Shown here: one piece after another, positions 45,138 to 55,465 of the stretch
How the letters are laid out: each line of letters starts with the position of its first letter
How positions within the stretch are numbered: the stretch's first letter is position 1
NCBI GenBank assembly: GCA_030549495.1
Contig: JAUIRK010000889.1
Location: forward strand, 1,180,501-1,244,500
Source of the DNA: Nectonema munidae
Taxonomy: Eukaryota; Nematomorpha; Nectonematoida; Nectonematidae
Direction: 5' to 3'
DNA length: 64,000 nt
The notes under the pieces: model-generated
Databases searched by the model: none
Told to the model about the DNA's origin: nothing
Seen by the model: only the letters and a program-made list of their open reading frames with translations
Position numbers and translations under genes: made by a program

Positions 45138-45982
45138 ATAAACATTATCAAGACTGAATTTTAAGCATTTTAAACAGATTTCTTAAGCACAATGCTTGAG
45201 ATTAAATTTTCAAACGTTGTGAGCTACCTCTGAATCAATTTTTTAAAAAATTTTTTTCTTCTGTTTACATAAGAGAAACTTTTTGCGAGTTAAGAACTGA
45301 AAAAACGGAAAAAATTTTTTTGCTATAATAAGGACCACCATAGTGAAAGATGTGTTGCCTATTTATAACGTAATAGAACTGATAGGTAAGAATCAACATG
45401 ACATTGATTTCTAAAATTGAATATCAGTTGAATACGATTACGTTTGTTGATTGGAAAAATAAAACGAACACAGAAATGTTCTGGAAAGAAGTGGGAGAAT
45501 ACAAAGACGCCTCGTGTTCCAATCCTTTTGCTGAACTTCATAACTGTGCTATATCAGTTTTGATTTTACCACATTCAAATGCTGAAATTGAAAGAGTGTT
45601 TAGCGTGATGAACAATGTTAACTGCAAGAAAAGAAACGCAATGAATCTGCAACTATTGAATGCAATTTTGGCTGTTAAATTTGGTCTAATAAGGTTGAAT
45701 AAATGTTGCTTTCCTGCTAATATTATAAAAATTATTGGAACAATAGCAGCATACAAAACTCCAAATTTTCTGGTGGATGCTTCGAAAAGAAGAAAGTATT
45801 GAGAAATATTTAATTTTTAGAATAAATATTTTTAACTGGTGTAATTTATAAGTTTTTGTTTTTTACATTATTTTTTCTATCCCTTTTCACATTATTTTTA
45901 TTGAAAATAGTTGTCAGTCCTCTCTGATTCTAAGTACTTAATAAACTTAGCACCAACTTTTTGCTTTCGACTTTAAATAATT

Positions 45983-46765
45983 AGCAGATGGCCTAGCGGT
46001 AGGAGCGTAGGGTCTTGATCTAGATTCTAGATCAGTCATGTCAAACTCGGAGTCCCATGAAGGGCAAAGGAGTGAGTTTGTGTTCTCATGAGGGCCGCAC
46101 TCCTACAATTATATTTAAAGTTGTTCAATAAAAATTATTGCAGAATATTTTACTCTTAACTTAGAAACATGCAATGGTTTGATTATATTCAAAAATGCAA
46201 GTACAAAGTCATGTATATGTAAACAAAATAATTTAATTAAAAAATTAGCACGGATATAAATCTGTTCTTTATTTTAATATAAAAAAAGTTTATAAGGCAA
46301 CATACATGATGGCCCACATGTATTTGAATGGACTACAAATGAAATGCACATAAATTACAATAGTTCAAAATAAACATTTATTATTAATTATTCAAATACT
46401 TTACATGTTCTTGTCCCGAGGCTTGACACCTCTTGTTATTGACAATCTTTGCTATGTCTGGCTGAAATTTCTGTGCAGTGCGAACTTTTATAAGAGATGA
46501 TAAGTGAAAATCAGTCAACCTAGTTCTCTGAGAAGTCTAAATCTACACTTATAAATAAAATTATAATTAATAATACTGTAATCTATGTGGGCCGCAAATC
46601 TGCTTGTAATGGGCCGCATGCGGCCCGCGGGCTGCATGTTTGACATGACTGTTCTAGATGGTCTTGGTTCGATTCGTGATCGTGACTATCCCCTTACCAT
46701 CTGTCTAGCTAAGAAAACTAAAAAAGGACAACTAAAAAAAGATACTTAAAAAACCCGACTCCGAA
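45983..46765 (+). repeat. tRNA-derived SINE family C, split by a hAT MITE
   Basis: The A box region GATGGCCTAGCGGTAGGAGC and the B box GGTTCGATTCG lie on either side of the MITE. Without the insert the spacing is normal for a tRNA-like head (GGTCTTGATCTAGATTCTAGATGG in between, written here as two overlapping parts GGTCTTGATC and TTCTAGATGG). The tail continues to about 46765 with GAAACCTTTCGGCGCACTTC. Confidence 0.75.
46033..46651. mobile_element. hAT MITE with perfect 8-bp duplication
   Basis: CAGTCATGTCAAACTCGGAG at 46033 is mirrored by the complement of CAGTCATGTCAAACATGCAG ending at 46651. TTCTAGAT flanks it on both sides (46025-46032, 46652-46659). GGGCCGC-rich arms (GGGCCGCATGCGGCCCGCGG) are typical of this widespread hAT MITE type. 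619 bp, no coding capacity. Confidence 0.92.
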
Positions 46766-47192
46766 ACCTTTCGGCGCACTTCTTAAAATTTCCAAATTAA
46801 TAAAAATTCAACAGGAATTTGGAAAATATTTTTTAAAATTGCAATTATCATCTCAATTTTCGCTGATATTCATACATCTTCACTTCCTCTACAGAAAGAA
46901 ATAATAACGGCATTGCAAAAATAAGATATTGAAATTTTGATACCTTGTTCCTACTATTTATTTTCAGTTTTAACCAGTCCTAAAGTTTTAGTGCATGCGA
47001 GCATGTGTACAAGATCTAAGTTATCTTTAATTGCACACAAACATACAGTCGCGTATTTAAAGATGCAGACAATGGGACATGACCGCTTTCTTCTCAGAGT
47101 AGCAATGTTGTTCATAGATTGTTTAGATGAGGAATAATTTTAGTATCATTTTGAAAAAATCTAAGCTTCAAAAAGGCGAAAATAAATCATAC
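46766..47192. other. Last visible COG2 intron or 3' flank
   Basis: Several AG acceptors occur on the minus strand here (for example after TTCTTTCTGT near 46889), but none opens a frame resembling the COG2 C-terminus. Nothing else recognised. Confidence 0.4.
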
Positions 47193-47391
47193 TGCTTCCA
47201 CGAAGTATTTCACGTCCAAGGAAATTTGTTCCTTCATCTTCAATTCGTCTTCGTGTTTCGACGCGCTGTTCGAAAGAGGCTGGAGGGAGAATTCGGGGCC
47301 AAGACTTTCCTGCTTCATACTTTTGAGCTTCATCAAACTGTCTTCAGTTTTTTTAACATTCGCAAACACATTCTTGATCAGAAACCGGTAC
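47193..47391 (-). CDS. COG2: COG2 exon near the C-terminus
   Basis: Acceptor ACACTTTTAG before 47391, donor GTATGA after 47193. It reads YRFLIKNVFANVKKTEDS, LMKLKSMKQ, a variable Ser/Pro linker, then EDELKMKEQISLDVKYFVEA. Read-through of the donor would give Val-stop. The final ~35 residues of COG2 must lie downstream; I could not find a convincing exon in 45800-47190. Confidence 0.8.
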
Positions 47392-50300
47392 CTAAAAGTG
47401 TTGAAAGGTATTTACAACTCCTTCATAATACAATTTCAAACTAAAGTAAAACTGGAAATCGATGATGAAGAAAAAAATTGGTTTGGAAGCCCGAAGATGG
47501 AGAAGATAGAATCAATGGGAAGTTAATTGCCAAATCATGGAAGGAAAGTCAGTAACCGTTCATAATAGGGAAAAATATTCACTATAAAAATAATGATGGT
47601 GGTGAAAATGTAAATCGTTTTCATACAAAAATGTTTAACTTTAAATTAACCCATTTGATTCCATCCTCATCTTGACATCACAAAGACAATTTCTTGATCG
47701 TAAGACGGAAAATCAAATACTACTTCTTGATTTTCAACAACGTTATTGGATCGTTTGATTTTTCGACAGCAGAATCCCTAAGAGACAATGTTAACTACCA
47801 TGACATAATTTAAGGACTGCCAACCTTAAAACTAGCCTCAATATCATCTAGACGAGTCGTTCTCTACAAGGTCCAAAAACTCAGTTACAGACAGGTTTTA
47901 ACCCTATTAGTGCTTGACTAAATTTATCCGCTCAAGTGCTGGGGGCGTAAAGTGCCCCCGCTATTTTTCTCAGATATTAATAAGTTTTAAATGTTACATA
48001 TATATTTCAACAATGCTGAATTCAGTGGCTATGTTCATTTTTTTATCAAAATCAATGAAATCTGTCAAAAAATGATATATATTTGACAGCTCATCTCAAA
48101 AAATAACTTTATATTAAAATAATTATATAGAGTTTCACATATATACCAATTTTCAAGTATGCTGAATTTAGGGGTGATATTCATTTTTTATGAAAATCAA
48201 TCAAACCTGTCAAAAATTGATTTATCTCAAAAAGAAAAATTTTATTCAAATAATTATATAAAGTTTTTAAAACATATATATCCATTTTCAAGTACACTGT
48301 GTTTACTGGTGATATTCCTTTTCTATGAAGATTAGTCAAACCACACAAAAATTATTTAAATATGACAGCCCATATCAAAATTAAAATTTTTATTCTTATA
48401 AAAAGTTTTTTAAACATATATACTCTTTTTCAAAGTGTGTAGAATTTAATAGTGAGGTTCATTTTTTAATAAATTAATAAAACCTGTCAAAAAATCCGAC
48501 CTGTAAATCAAGGTCAAATATATAAACTTTAAAATAAATTCTACTTGCAGTATTTCTATAGTAATTATTTTCTTAATTTATTTAATAAACAAACTTTATG
48601 TTTTATTCACTCAAAATATTTCATTTGTCAGTAAATTATGTATCTCGATAGGACCTCCATCTTTTAGGGTACAAATTCGTTATTGGCTCCTAGTCTCTAC
48701 GTCATATCTTCTATACTTTAAAGTATGTAATTTTGCTATTCATTCTATGATAATCCTTTCTTGGTAGCGCTTTTTTCATTGGAAAATTTATTTTCTTCAA
48801 TGTGTGTTTCAAAAACTTTTTTAAGGATTTATTTTGAACAGATTTTTCTTCTCTCAAACATTCTGGTTAAAGAATCTTCTTGATGATCTTAGGCTTTTTA
48901 TCAGCATTGTGTATTTTATTATCAGGCCTGAATATTTGTCAACCAATCTTAGTTCAAAGGTTCATTGTTCAATCGCTAAAAGATGTCCATCTTCTTCATC
49001 TAAAAGATTCGCTCTTTCACGCAAAAGGAAAAAGGTGGACAAATTCAATTAAAAAATATCTTAACAGTGGCTAAATCCTCACATAATGGCATCTGTGCCA
49101 GTTTTGATAAATCTGACCCATTCTAAATTTTCAGATTTCCTACCCATCTTAGTTAAATGATACTTGTAATCCTAGATGATAAGCTATACATTTAGATGAT
49201 TTTCATTTGTAAAAGAGTAACTTATTTTTTCACGGCTAAAATATTTCTTGAAGCACACAATATTAGATCATTACACCACTTCATAGTTCATTAGAACATA
49301 GATCTTCCATTTAGTCAAGATACACAATATTAAATTATTTCTTTTGATTACACGTTCTCTTTTCAATTAGTTTTCAGATTGCTTCCTTCTCTCATACTAA
49401 TCTTCAAACGATTTTATAAAATGTTCTGTTTTTTTAAAATAAATATTTCATACTCAAGATGGTTGAAAAAAGTATTATATGGCCAAAATATACAAAAAAA
49501 AGTATATTTTTACTATATAACTAATATACAACGATTTTTTAAAAAAAATTTTTACAGAACTGATTTTCAGGCATACATCACTAATTCAACTGCCACTTCC
49601 AGAAATTTTTAACCGTATTAGCCAAAGTGGAGTACAAATAAAATAAGCATAGTAGATTTGGTATAAAAACAGATATTTTATTTTTTGAAAATATTTTTGA
49701 AGACAGTATCTAGTAGTAAACCGCAAATCTGGTTGACACTAACAGATATTTTAAAACCATAAATGCCAAACCTGAGTCCGAAAATGAAACCAGCATCTTC
49801 CATTTGGCATAAAAACAGATATTTTATTTAAATTTAAAAAATATTTCTGTAGACATTAGATGTAAATCGCAAATTTGATTGACACGTTCAAACATTTTAA
49901 AACCTCTAAAAGCAAAAACTTATCTCCGAAGTAAAACTAGTATGGTTGATTTGGTATAAAAAAATATATTTTATGTAAAATTAGAGACAATATTTTTGGA
50001 GATAGATTTTAGAAGTAAATCGCAAATTTGATTGACACTGACAGATATTTTAAGACCTCTAAATGTGAAAACTGAGTTCAGAAATGAAACCAGCATGATC
50101 GATTTGGTTGAACAAGATATATTTCATGTAAAATTTGAAGGAATGTTATTGGAGACAATTTTTAGAAGTAAACCCCAAATTTGATTAACACTTATAGGTA
50201 TTTTCAAATCCTAAATGTAAAAAATGAGTGCAGAAATGAAACAAGCATGGCAAATTTAGTATAACACATATTTTTGTGTAAAATTTGAAGGAATGTTTTG

Positions 50301-53300
50301 GAATTTTTTTAGAAGTAAACCGCAAATTTGATTAACAATTATAGGTATTTTCAATCATAAATATAAAAAATGAGAACAGAAATGAAACGAACATGGCCGA
50401 TTTAGTATAAAAACATATATTTTATGTAAAATTTGAAGGAATATTTTATTAGCTATATTCCTGATTAATCAATATTTTGATTGATATTTTCTCAAAAGTA
50501 GCTATGATTATTGAAAAAATTAAATATATAAAGTGTTATGCGTTCAAAACTGTATATAATTATAAATTTTCAAGATAGTATATAATATAGACCCTAAGTT
50601 ATAAGGTAAACTACAGATAATGTCACAATTTTGCTAAACAAGAGAAAATGGTTCCATGAGATAAAAAAAAAGGTTGAGAACCACTGGTCTAGACACTTGT
50701 ATAAAGTCCTAAGACCTTCGAAGCAATCGAGCAACACAAGAACGAGAGATAAGTCACGAGACACATGAAACGTAAATGTTCGAATTTGGTCGATAAATTT
50801 CTCCTTTTCAGTCGTTTAACACATCAACAAACATTCTGATACCTGTAAAAAAAAATGAGATGTACATTAAGATTATATCACGGGCACACTTCTAGCTATT
50901 ACAGTATTAGCGCGGCCAATGTAGCTACCATTTTTAGCACCCATTGCAAGCAAATTTACACGGGTAAATGGAATACATTTAAAATTAATTGAAATTTGCA
51001 TCCAACTGTTTGAGTACGATCCGCAAAGCTTCACATAAGGGTATAATTATTGCCCATCTGTGCTATATATTATTAGATGTGTGTGACATTTTATCAACAG
51101 TGAGTAGTTCCATTCTTAAAGGATCTTTCTCATGAACTTCTATCCATTATATCAGTGGTTCTCAACCAAAGTTGCATAAAAAAATAGGCTAGCAGTATCA
51201 TATCAAAACTGATAGAATTAGGTAAAATTATTGATCTATTAATTGCAGTGTACCTAGGTTGTAGAATAGATTTATATCTATGAGCTGCTCTTACCATGTG
51301 TCTATGACAGTGGTAGATTTAGAAAGCGTGCAATCGTCCATCTTTTATTTTTTGAGTATATCAATGTGTATGATCATTTGATTTGTTCCGGCTCTTTAGT
51401 GAAATGTTTGTTCTTGATTTGATTAAAAAAGGTTGCTAAACGCTGCATTAGACTGATATATCTTATTCTCTCTTCTTTTTACAGCCTTAATTGCATCCTG
51501 ATAGGAGAAATCAGTCCCGGATAAAAATAAAATAAAAATTATAGGACTTCCTATAATTTAAATAATTTACCTCAGAAATGTACGGTAATCTTTATCCTAT
51601 CCCTCGCATGATGAGGAACTTTTGTTACTTATAAAAGTTATCTGAAGCTTCAAAGCCATCTTTTATTTTGTTGTGGTAATCGGCAAGCTTCGAACAAACA
51701 TTAAAGAATACAATCTTTAAAGGACCGTTTTTGCGTTATATATCTGTTAATAAATCTTATAATTCTAAATTTTCTCACTTTTGGTTTAAGATTATGGATG
51801 TAATAGAATCGATAATATAGTAACACCGATTAAGTTTAATTTCTCAGTAAGACTTTTTAAAAAAATCCATTTATATCCCATGCTTCTTACTATAAAAGAG
51901 AGGACTTGTAATTACTCTCTTTGAAGATATCAAATGGAGCATGAGAGAAAAAGATTCAGACTGACTGATGTATAAAAAGGAGAATGCATTACTCCTCCGC
52001 AAGAAAGGCGACTATTTGTAACAAGATCGGCTGAAACAAGGACTCCGAAAGATACATCTCACATTTTTCGTTGAATGAAGTCAACACGGACACACTTTCT
52101 CGAATATATGGTGATGTGGAATCAGGAGACTAAAATACGCAAAAAAGATCACGGATAACGACAAAGTACGAAGCGAGAGAAAGGAAGGAAACTTTTCTAT
52201 TCGTACGCCTGTATATGCGAGGCAGAGCGGACACTTTTTTCAAAAAGGAAGAGTTTGATTTGCAAAGACAATCTTTGATGCAAGTCCAGCACTTTCCTCT
52301 CAGAATACTAGAGATACTTTCAAGAGACTCTTCAAGGACATCTAAATGCGGTGAGAAAATAAAACGCATTTCCGGCATTAGAGTCGGAAATGGAGTTTGT
52401 GACGGGCAGCATCGGAGATTTAGCAAAAAAATTCTAGGTCAGGGGCGACCAACATTTCAAGAATATACGCTAATCATGTTAATCGTAAATTGTATGGCGC
52501 CAAAAATTCATTTTCCTTCCTGTTTCCAAATATACCTTTAAAAGTTTAAGATGGCTAGATTTTTTGGACTATTTTAACTCTTGAAATAACCTTATTTATT
52601 CTCAATACATTCTAAAGTTGTTTACATTTTTATATTGTTATTTCAAATGATGAAAGTTACCTAGATCAAATCTTCCCATTTGTGTGATGAATAACTTCAA
52701 CTTCAATTTAAAAAACAGTAAACTTAAAGTTAAAGCTTTCTAATAGATATAAAGTTTATATTGATAAATTATATATATATTTTTAGATAACTTAAATTTT
52801 TATTTGTTATGATTTATCCTCAACTGCAAAATTCCAGTTTTTCAAAATTAAAATTTTAATTTGAAAATCATTCATTACAAAATTTCTTTGAAGTTTGCAA
52901 TTAAATACTACGCGCCATTCTTGAATAGACCATGCGCTGGCCAGCTCTCTTCTAGGCCATCAATCACCCCAACAAATATACCATATTAACCTCCCTTCTC
53001 CCTTTTAAGAGCAGAATGATGTACTTGTTTAAATAAATATAATCGGCTGCTATAAATAGGTCGTAGAAGAAAAAGGTATTTTGCGAAATTGCTTACTTGA
53101 AAGTTTGGTATATTTTATTAATGGAAGTATCACACATATATTATACTATAAATAATACATAGATACCGACAATATATTAAATAACCATCTTATATTTTAT
53201 CTATGAGTTTTGTAAAGTTAGATCTACCATTTTAATGATTCACTTTTCTTTTATTCACGGCATATGCTAACACGAAATTTAATTTGTTTTCGTTTAAATG

Positions 53301-54858
53301 CAAAGAATAGCTTTATGTCTAGTGATTTGTGTGTGTGTGTGCTGTATAATAGTTTAGGATCAAATGTTATGCCTAGTATTTTAGGGTGTGTGGTTGCTTA
53401 TTTTGATATTGATGGGTGTGTTGTATTCTTTGTTAAACTGCGTGAAGAGTGTAGTTTGTGATTCGGAAGTATTCATCTTCAAGAATTCTTTTCAAGATGG
53501 TGGTCGCTTTCAAGTAAAGAAAGACAACACCAGCGGTTTTATAGCCTTATTAACTAAAATTACTTTGAATTTGTGGTTTTTTCCATTTTCTGAAATGACT
53601 TCCCATATAGTATAGTTAAAACAGTTGATATATCTACATAATGATCATGTGATATACTTTAAATAAACTTTCTTTCTTTCTTTCTATTCGTTTGAAAAAG
53701 AAAGCCCACAATTAGTCTTCAAAATCTTGGTTCTCAAAGTAGTAAAAAGATTACATATATACATGGTGGAATTAGTTATAGTAGTATTTCATAAATGGTA
53801 TTAAATTAAATTCAATTACATTGTGCAAACAACTATATAATTAATTCCATTATAGCAAAATAATTTAAATAGGTCGAATTTCTTTAAAAAAACTCAATTT
53901 AAATAATTCAATCTTTTGGTGATAAACAAACCCTGAATTATTTGAAATCAGTCGTTTACAATTTTTTTAAGAGTTTGATTGTCTTTGAATGACTATGTCC
54001 CAGAGGGCAGTGGAGAAGGAGGGGTGGGTAATCCTAAAAGTGTACTTGACAGGATGATAAATGTTAGCATTAAATGTCCATTCACCGTTTCTAAGTTATT
54101 GGAATTCACACTTCATTTCTAAGCGCTGACTTTATTCTCTTTCATTAATAATAATAATTAATATATCTTAGATTAGACAAAATGAAAAATTAAAAAAAAA
54201 CGTGAAAGATATTTTGCAAGTTATATTTTTAATACAAAAGGTACAAAGGTAGGCAGTGCCAGATCTACAAAGTGCGGGGCTCGTAGCAAATCGATTAAAT
54301 TTACAAATCATAGTCAGGAAGAAAAACTTTTTTAATAAAATTGATTTAGATTCTACAAAAAAAGAGAAAAAAAACCACAAAATTCAAGAGCAATAATTTA
54401 TAAAAGAAGAATGGAAGAAAACAAAAAGATATTACGAAAAGTCAAAAAAAAAATTTTTTTTCATATAAGCGCGGGGCATGTAGCAGCTGCTACATCTGCT
54501 ACTATCTTAATCCGACACTGAAGGTAGGGTAGGGAGTGGATGAGATGGGAGATGTCTGTTAACTAATGAAAGGATACTCGCGGAAAGAACTAATGGAGAC
54601 CGCTAGATAGAGTGAAAAAGTGATTCGCTTAGGTCAATATAATTTAATAATTTTTAATATTAGTATCGCTTTTAAAACTACATTATATATAAGAAGAAAC
54701 TTTAGGGGCTGTGTATTAACACGGGGAATAACTGGCGTGTAATAATGAAAAAAATAACTAAATAGTGGGTTGTAAATACCTCGAAACTCTTTGACATCAT
54801 GAGGGGAAGCAAATGAAGATATGCGTTCCTTCATTTTATCTGTAAAGAGAGACTTTAC
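47193..54858 (-). CDS. COG2: COG2, conserved oligomeric Golgi complex subunit 2, 3' part (gene span of four exons)
   Basis: COG2 is part of lobe A of the COG tether, which acts at the Golgi in retrograde vesicle traffic. Four minus-strand exons with GT-AG borders follow the order of the vertebrate protein as I remember it. Exon 54858-54780 resembles the EKLPSLFNPG..FHE region. Exon 52433-52139 holds LPRIYRRTNRKV (human VPRLYRRTNKEV) with LEESLESIS before it. Exon 51714-51629 holds YHNKIKDGFEASDNFY. Exon 47391-47193 holds NVFANVKKTEDSLMKLK and ISLDVKYFVEA (human SVKKMEESLKRLK, LALDVEYLGEQ). Junction phases agree for the last three. Missing: at least one exon between the first two, the last ~35 residues, and everything upstream. 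Introns of up to 4.2 kb carry the repeats at 47938-50690. Confidence 0.85.
47938..48500 (-). repeat. Intronic copy of the G-run repeat, ~4 tandem units
   Basis: Inverted match to the right part of 17718-18671: complements of GGGGGCACTTTACG, AGATGAGCTGTCA, ACATATATG and GCTGAATTCA-type words. It contains about four diverged ~130-140-bp units (AACCTGTCAAAAA..TCATCTCAAAA). It lies in the 4.2-kb COG2 intron. Confidence 0.75.
48750..49275 (-). repeat. Intronic dispersed repeat, inverted copy of 32985-33530
   Basis: See the copy at 32985-33530. This copy is also diverged by scattered changes. Plus-strand frames at 48834-49074 come from the repeat and are not genes. Confidence 0.75.
49655..50460. 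repeat. Diverged satellite, ~145-150-bp unit, five to six copies
   Basis: AGAAGTAAACCGCAAATTTG-type words, TTGATT(G/A)ACAC, GAAATGAAACCAGCATG and ATATATTTTATGTAAAATT recur in fixed order. It lies in the COG2 intron. The right flank (50480-50690) continues into TTGAGAACCACTGG, a hAT-like end; CAGTGGTTCTCAACC also occurs at 51154. Confidence 0.8.
51629..51714 (-). CDS. COG2: COG2 exon, 86 bp
   Basis: Acceptor ..TTTAAAG before 51714, donor GTAACA after 51629. It reads IVFFNVCSKLADYHNKIKDG and FEASDNFY. The two leftover bases AA join the G at 47391 to make Lys, giving ..FYKYRF where human has ..HKYYE. The length is within one residue of the human segment. Confidence 0.75.
52139..52433 (-). CDS. 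COG2: COG2 exon with PRxYRRTN motif
   Basis: It reads FPTLMPEMRFIFSPHLDVLE, then ESLESISSILRGK, SNSSFLKKVSALPRIYRRTN and RKVSFLSLASYF..DLFC, up to a GTATTT donor. This is the most conserved COG2 stretch in the window. The 5' border (AG at 52434-52435) is the best available but has no pyrimidine tract of quality. The plus-strand frame 52215-52541 is its shadow. Confidence 0.85.
52434..53260. other. COG2 intron, nothing recognised
   Basis: AT-rich with one less AT-rich patch near 52920-52990. No exon or repeat that I can support. Confidence 0.4.
53264..53690 (+). other. Coding-looking remnant ending in a TTTC microsatellite
   Basis: Two overlapping plus frames (53264-53461, 53388-53615) appear to be one decayed protein: ILGCVVAYFDIDGCVVFFVK, then SVVCDSEVFIFKNSFQDGGR and FIALLTKITLNLWFF. 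AATAAA and a short (CTTT)n tract at 53660-53685 follow. The layout suggests a retroposed copy or LINE 3' part, but I do not recognise the protein. Confidence 0.4.
53691..54253. other. COG2 intron, nothing recognised
   Basis: AT-rich intronic sequence up to the hAT MITE. Confidence 0.4.
54254..54520. mobile_element. hAT MITE, 267 bp, perfect 8-bp duplication
   Basis: CAGTGCCAGATCTACAAAGT at 54254 pairs with the complement of CAGTGTCGGATTAAGATAGT ending at 54520. AAGGTAGG flanks both ends (54246-54253, 54521-54528). GCGGGGC(T/A)(C/T)GTAGCA occurs near both ends. Confidence 0.9.
54780..54858 (-). CDS. COG2: COG2 exon (weakest of the four)
   Basis: An acceptor CTATGTTTAG lies before 54858 and a donor GTATTT after 54780. 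It reads VKSLFTDKMKERISSF followed by ASPHDVKEFR. The spacing of E-R-I-S-S-F-x-x-P to F-R fits the human LEEKLPSLFNPGNPDAFHE segment. The end phase (one extra base) does not join directly to exon 52433-52139, so an exon in between has not been found. Confidence 0.5.
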
Positions 54859-55286
54859 CTAAACATAGCAAAGTCAATAAATTAGAAGGGTTTGGGAAAT
54901 GTCAGCAAACTTGTAAAAAAAATTAAAGAAAAAGCAAATTCATGATATTTTCATGATTATACTACAGTATATTAAAAAATACAAGGAAGCAACGCAAAAT
55001 ATTTATTGATTAATATTGCTAAATTTTTATTGATTCGGTTTCATTTTACAATGGAAATAAAAATTAAGAGGCTCATTTAAACAATCTATTAAGACAAAAC
55101 TTTTTCTACTCCCTAATCTTTAGCAGTTCTTATAAATTAGAAAAAAGAATAAAATTTGACAAGATGTCTCCGCGTAACAAATTTATTCTCATTTTACTTT
55201 TATAACTAAAAGATAATATTAAAGAAACATATCCTATAGAGAAAGAGTGAATTATAATAAGATAACATTATGAATCTATGTATAAT
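54859..55286. other. Upstream COG2 intron, nothing recognised
   Basis: AT-rich sequence between the weakest COG2 exon and the SINE. Confidence 0.4.
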
Positions 55287-55405
55287 AAGGTCATCGAAAA
55301 GGCACGATTGTACAGCTTATATCGAACTATGGAGAAAGTTGCCTTGATGCGGGATCGAACCCAAACCCTTGAGTTATCGAAACCCAGTATCTAAACAAGC
55401 TTACT
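55287..55405 (-). repeat. SINE family A, minus-strand copy
   Basis: CATCGAAAAGGCACGATTG, ATATCGAACTATGGAGAAAG, TTGATGCGGGATCGAACCC and CCCTTGAGTTATCGAAACCC follow the family order; the B box complement GGATCGAACC is intact. Confidence 0.8.
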
Positions 55406-55465
55406 CTATGTATAATCTCACAGTATAATGAATGGAAGGAAAAATAGTTTTATCATTATATATAC

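Larger units (their letters stand above)
41691..45342 (+). mobile_element. DNA transposon, superfamily unassigned, TAGGGTGGTCC ends
   Basis: TAGGGTGGTCCTTATTTTA at 41691 is mirrored by the complement of TATGGTGGTCCTTATTATA ending at 45342. The 9-bp direct repeat GTGAAAGAT flanks it exactly (41682-41690, 45343-45351). It sits inside the hAT gene and carries its own multi-part transposase on the plus strand. A 9-bp duplication is unlike hAT (8), piggyBac (TTAA) or Tigger (TA) and within the Mutator range. A Penelope-like fragment is inserted inside it. Confidence 0.85.
40560..45802 (+). pseudogene. hAT-type transposase gene (ZBED5/SCAND3-like), interrupted
   Basis: Plus-strand segments 40560-41690 and 45343-45802 are two parts of one hAT-family transposase-like gene. 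The first gives FIEIGECRAEHIVTAIKSVL, MVRVNNGVYAKVKAEVPSLI, KCTCRSIQLATSHA and ECQTRWLSIQLGVERILDQW. The second gives LPIYNVIELIG and the C-terminal dimerisation region LPHSNAEIERVFSVMNNV followed by LQLLNAILAVKFGL. The BED finger and N-terminus are not seen, and the first half has several frame breaks. The frame continues over the insertion point (SHLSVKD to VLPIYNV) if the 3.65-kb insert and one copy of the 9-bp duplication are left out. No hAT termini were found. Confidence 0.8.

Noticed and set aside
45985-46690. Intron-containing tRNA gene
   Set aside because: The 619-bp interruption has hAT ends and an 8-bp duplication, so it is a transposon in a SINE.
47323-47526. Plus frame ending in DDEEKNWFGSPKMEK
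   Set aside because: Partly antisense to a COG2 exon; no start context or motif.
47676-47780. Minus-strand exon-like frame ending in QEIVFVMSR with a TCTCTTAG acceptor
   Set aside because: The COG2 exons on either side join in phase without it, and it matches nothing in COG2. Possibly a cryptic exon.
52215-52541. 108-codon plus fr­ame opposite COG2
   Set aside because: Antisense shadow of the COG2 exon at 52433-52139.
53579-53633. Possible COG2 exon (SHFRKWKKPQIQ)
   Set aside because: Weak resemblance to the human FNKKWNLP segment, but no acceptor site and the plus strand looks more coding here.
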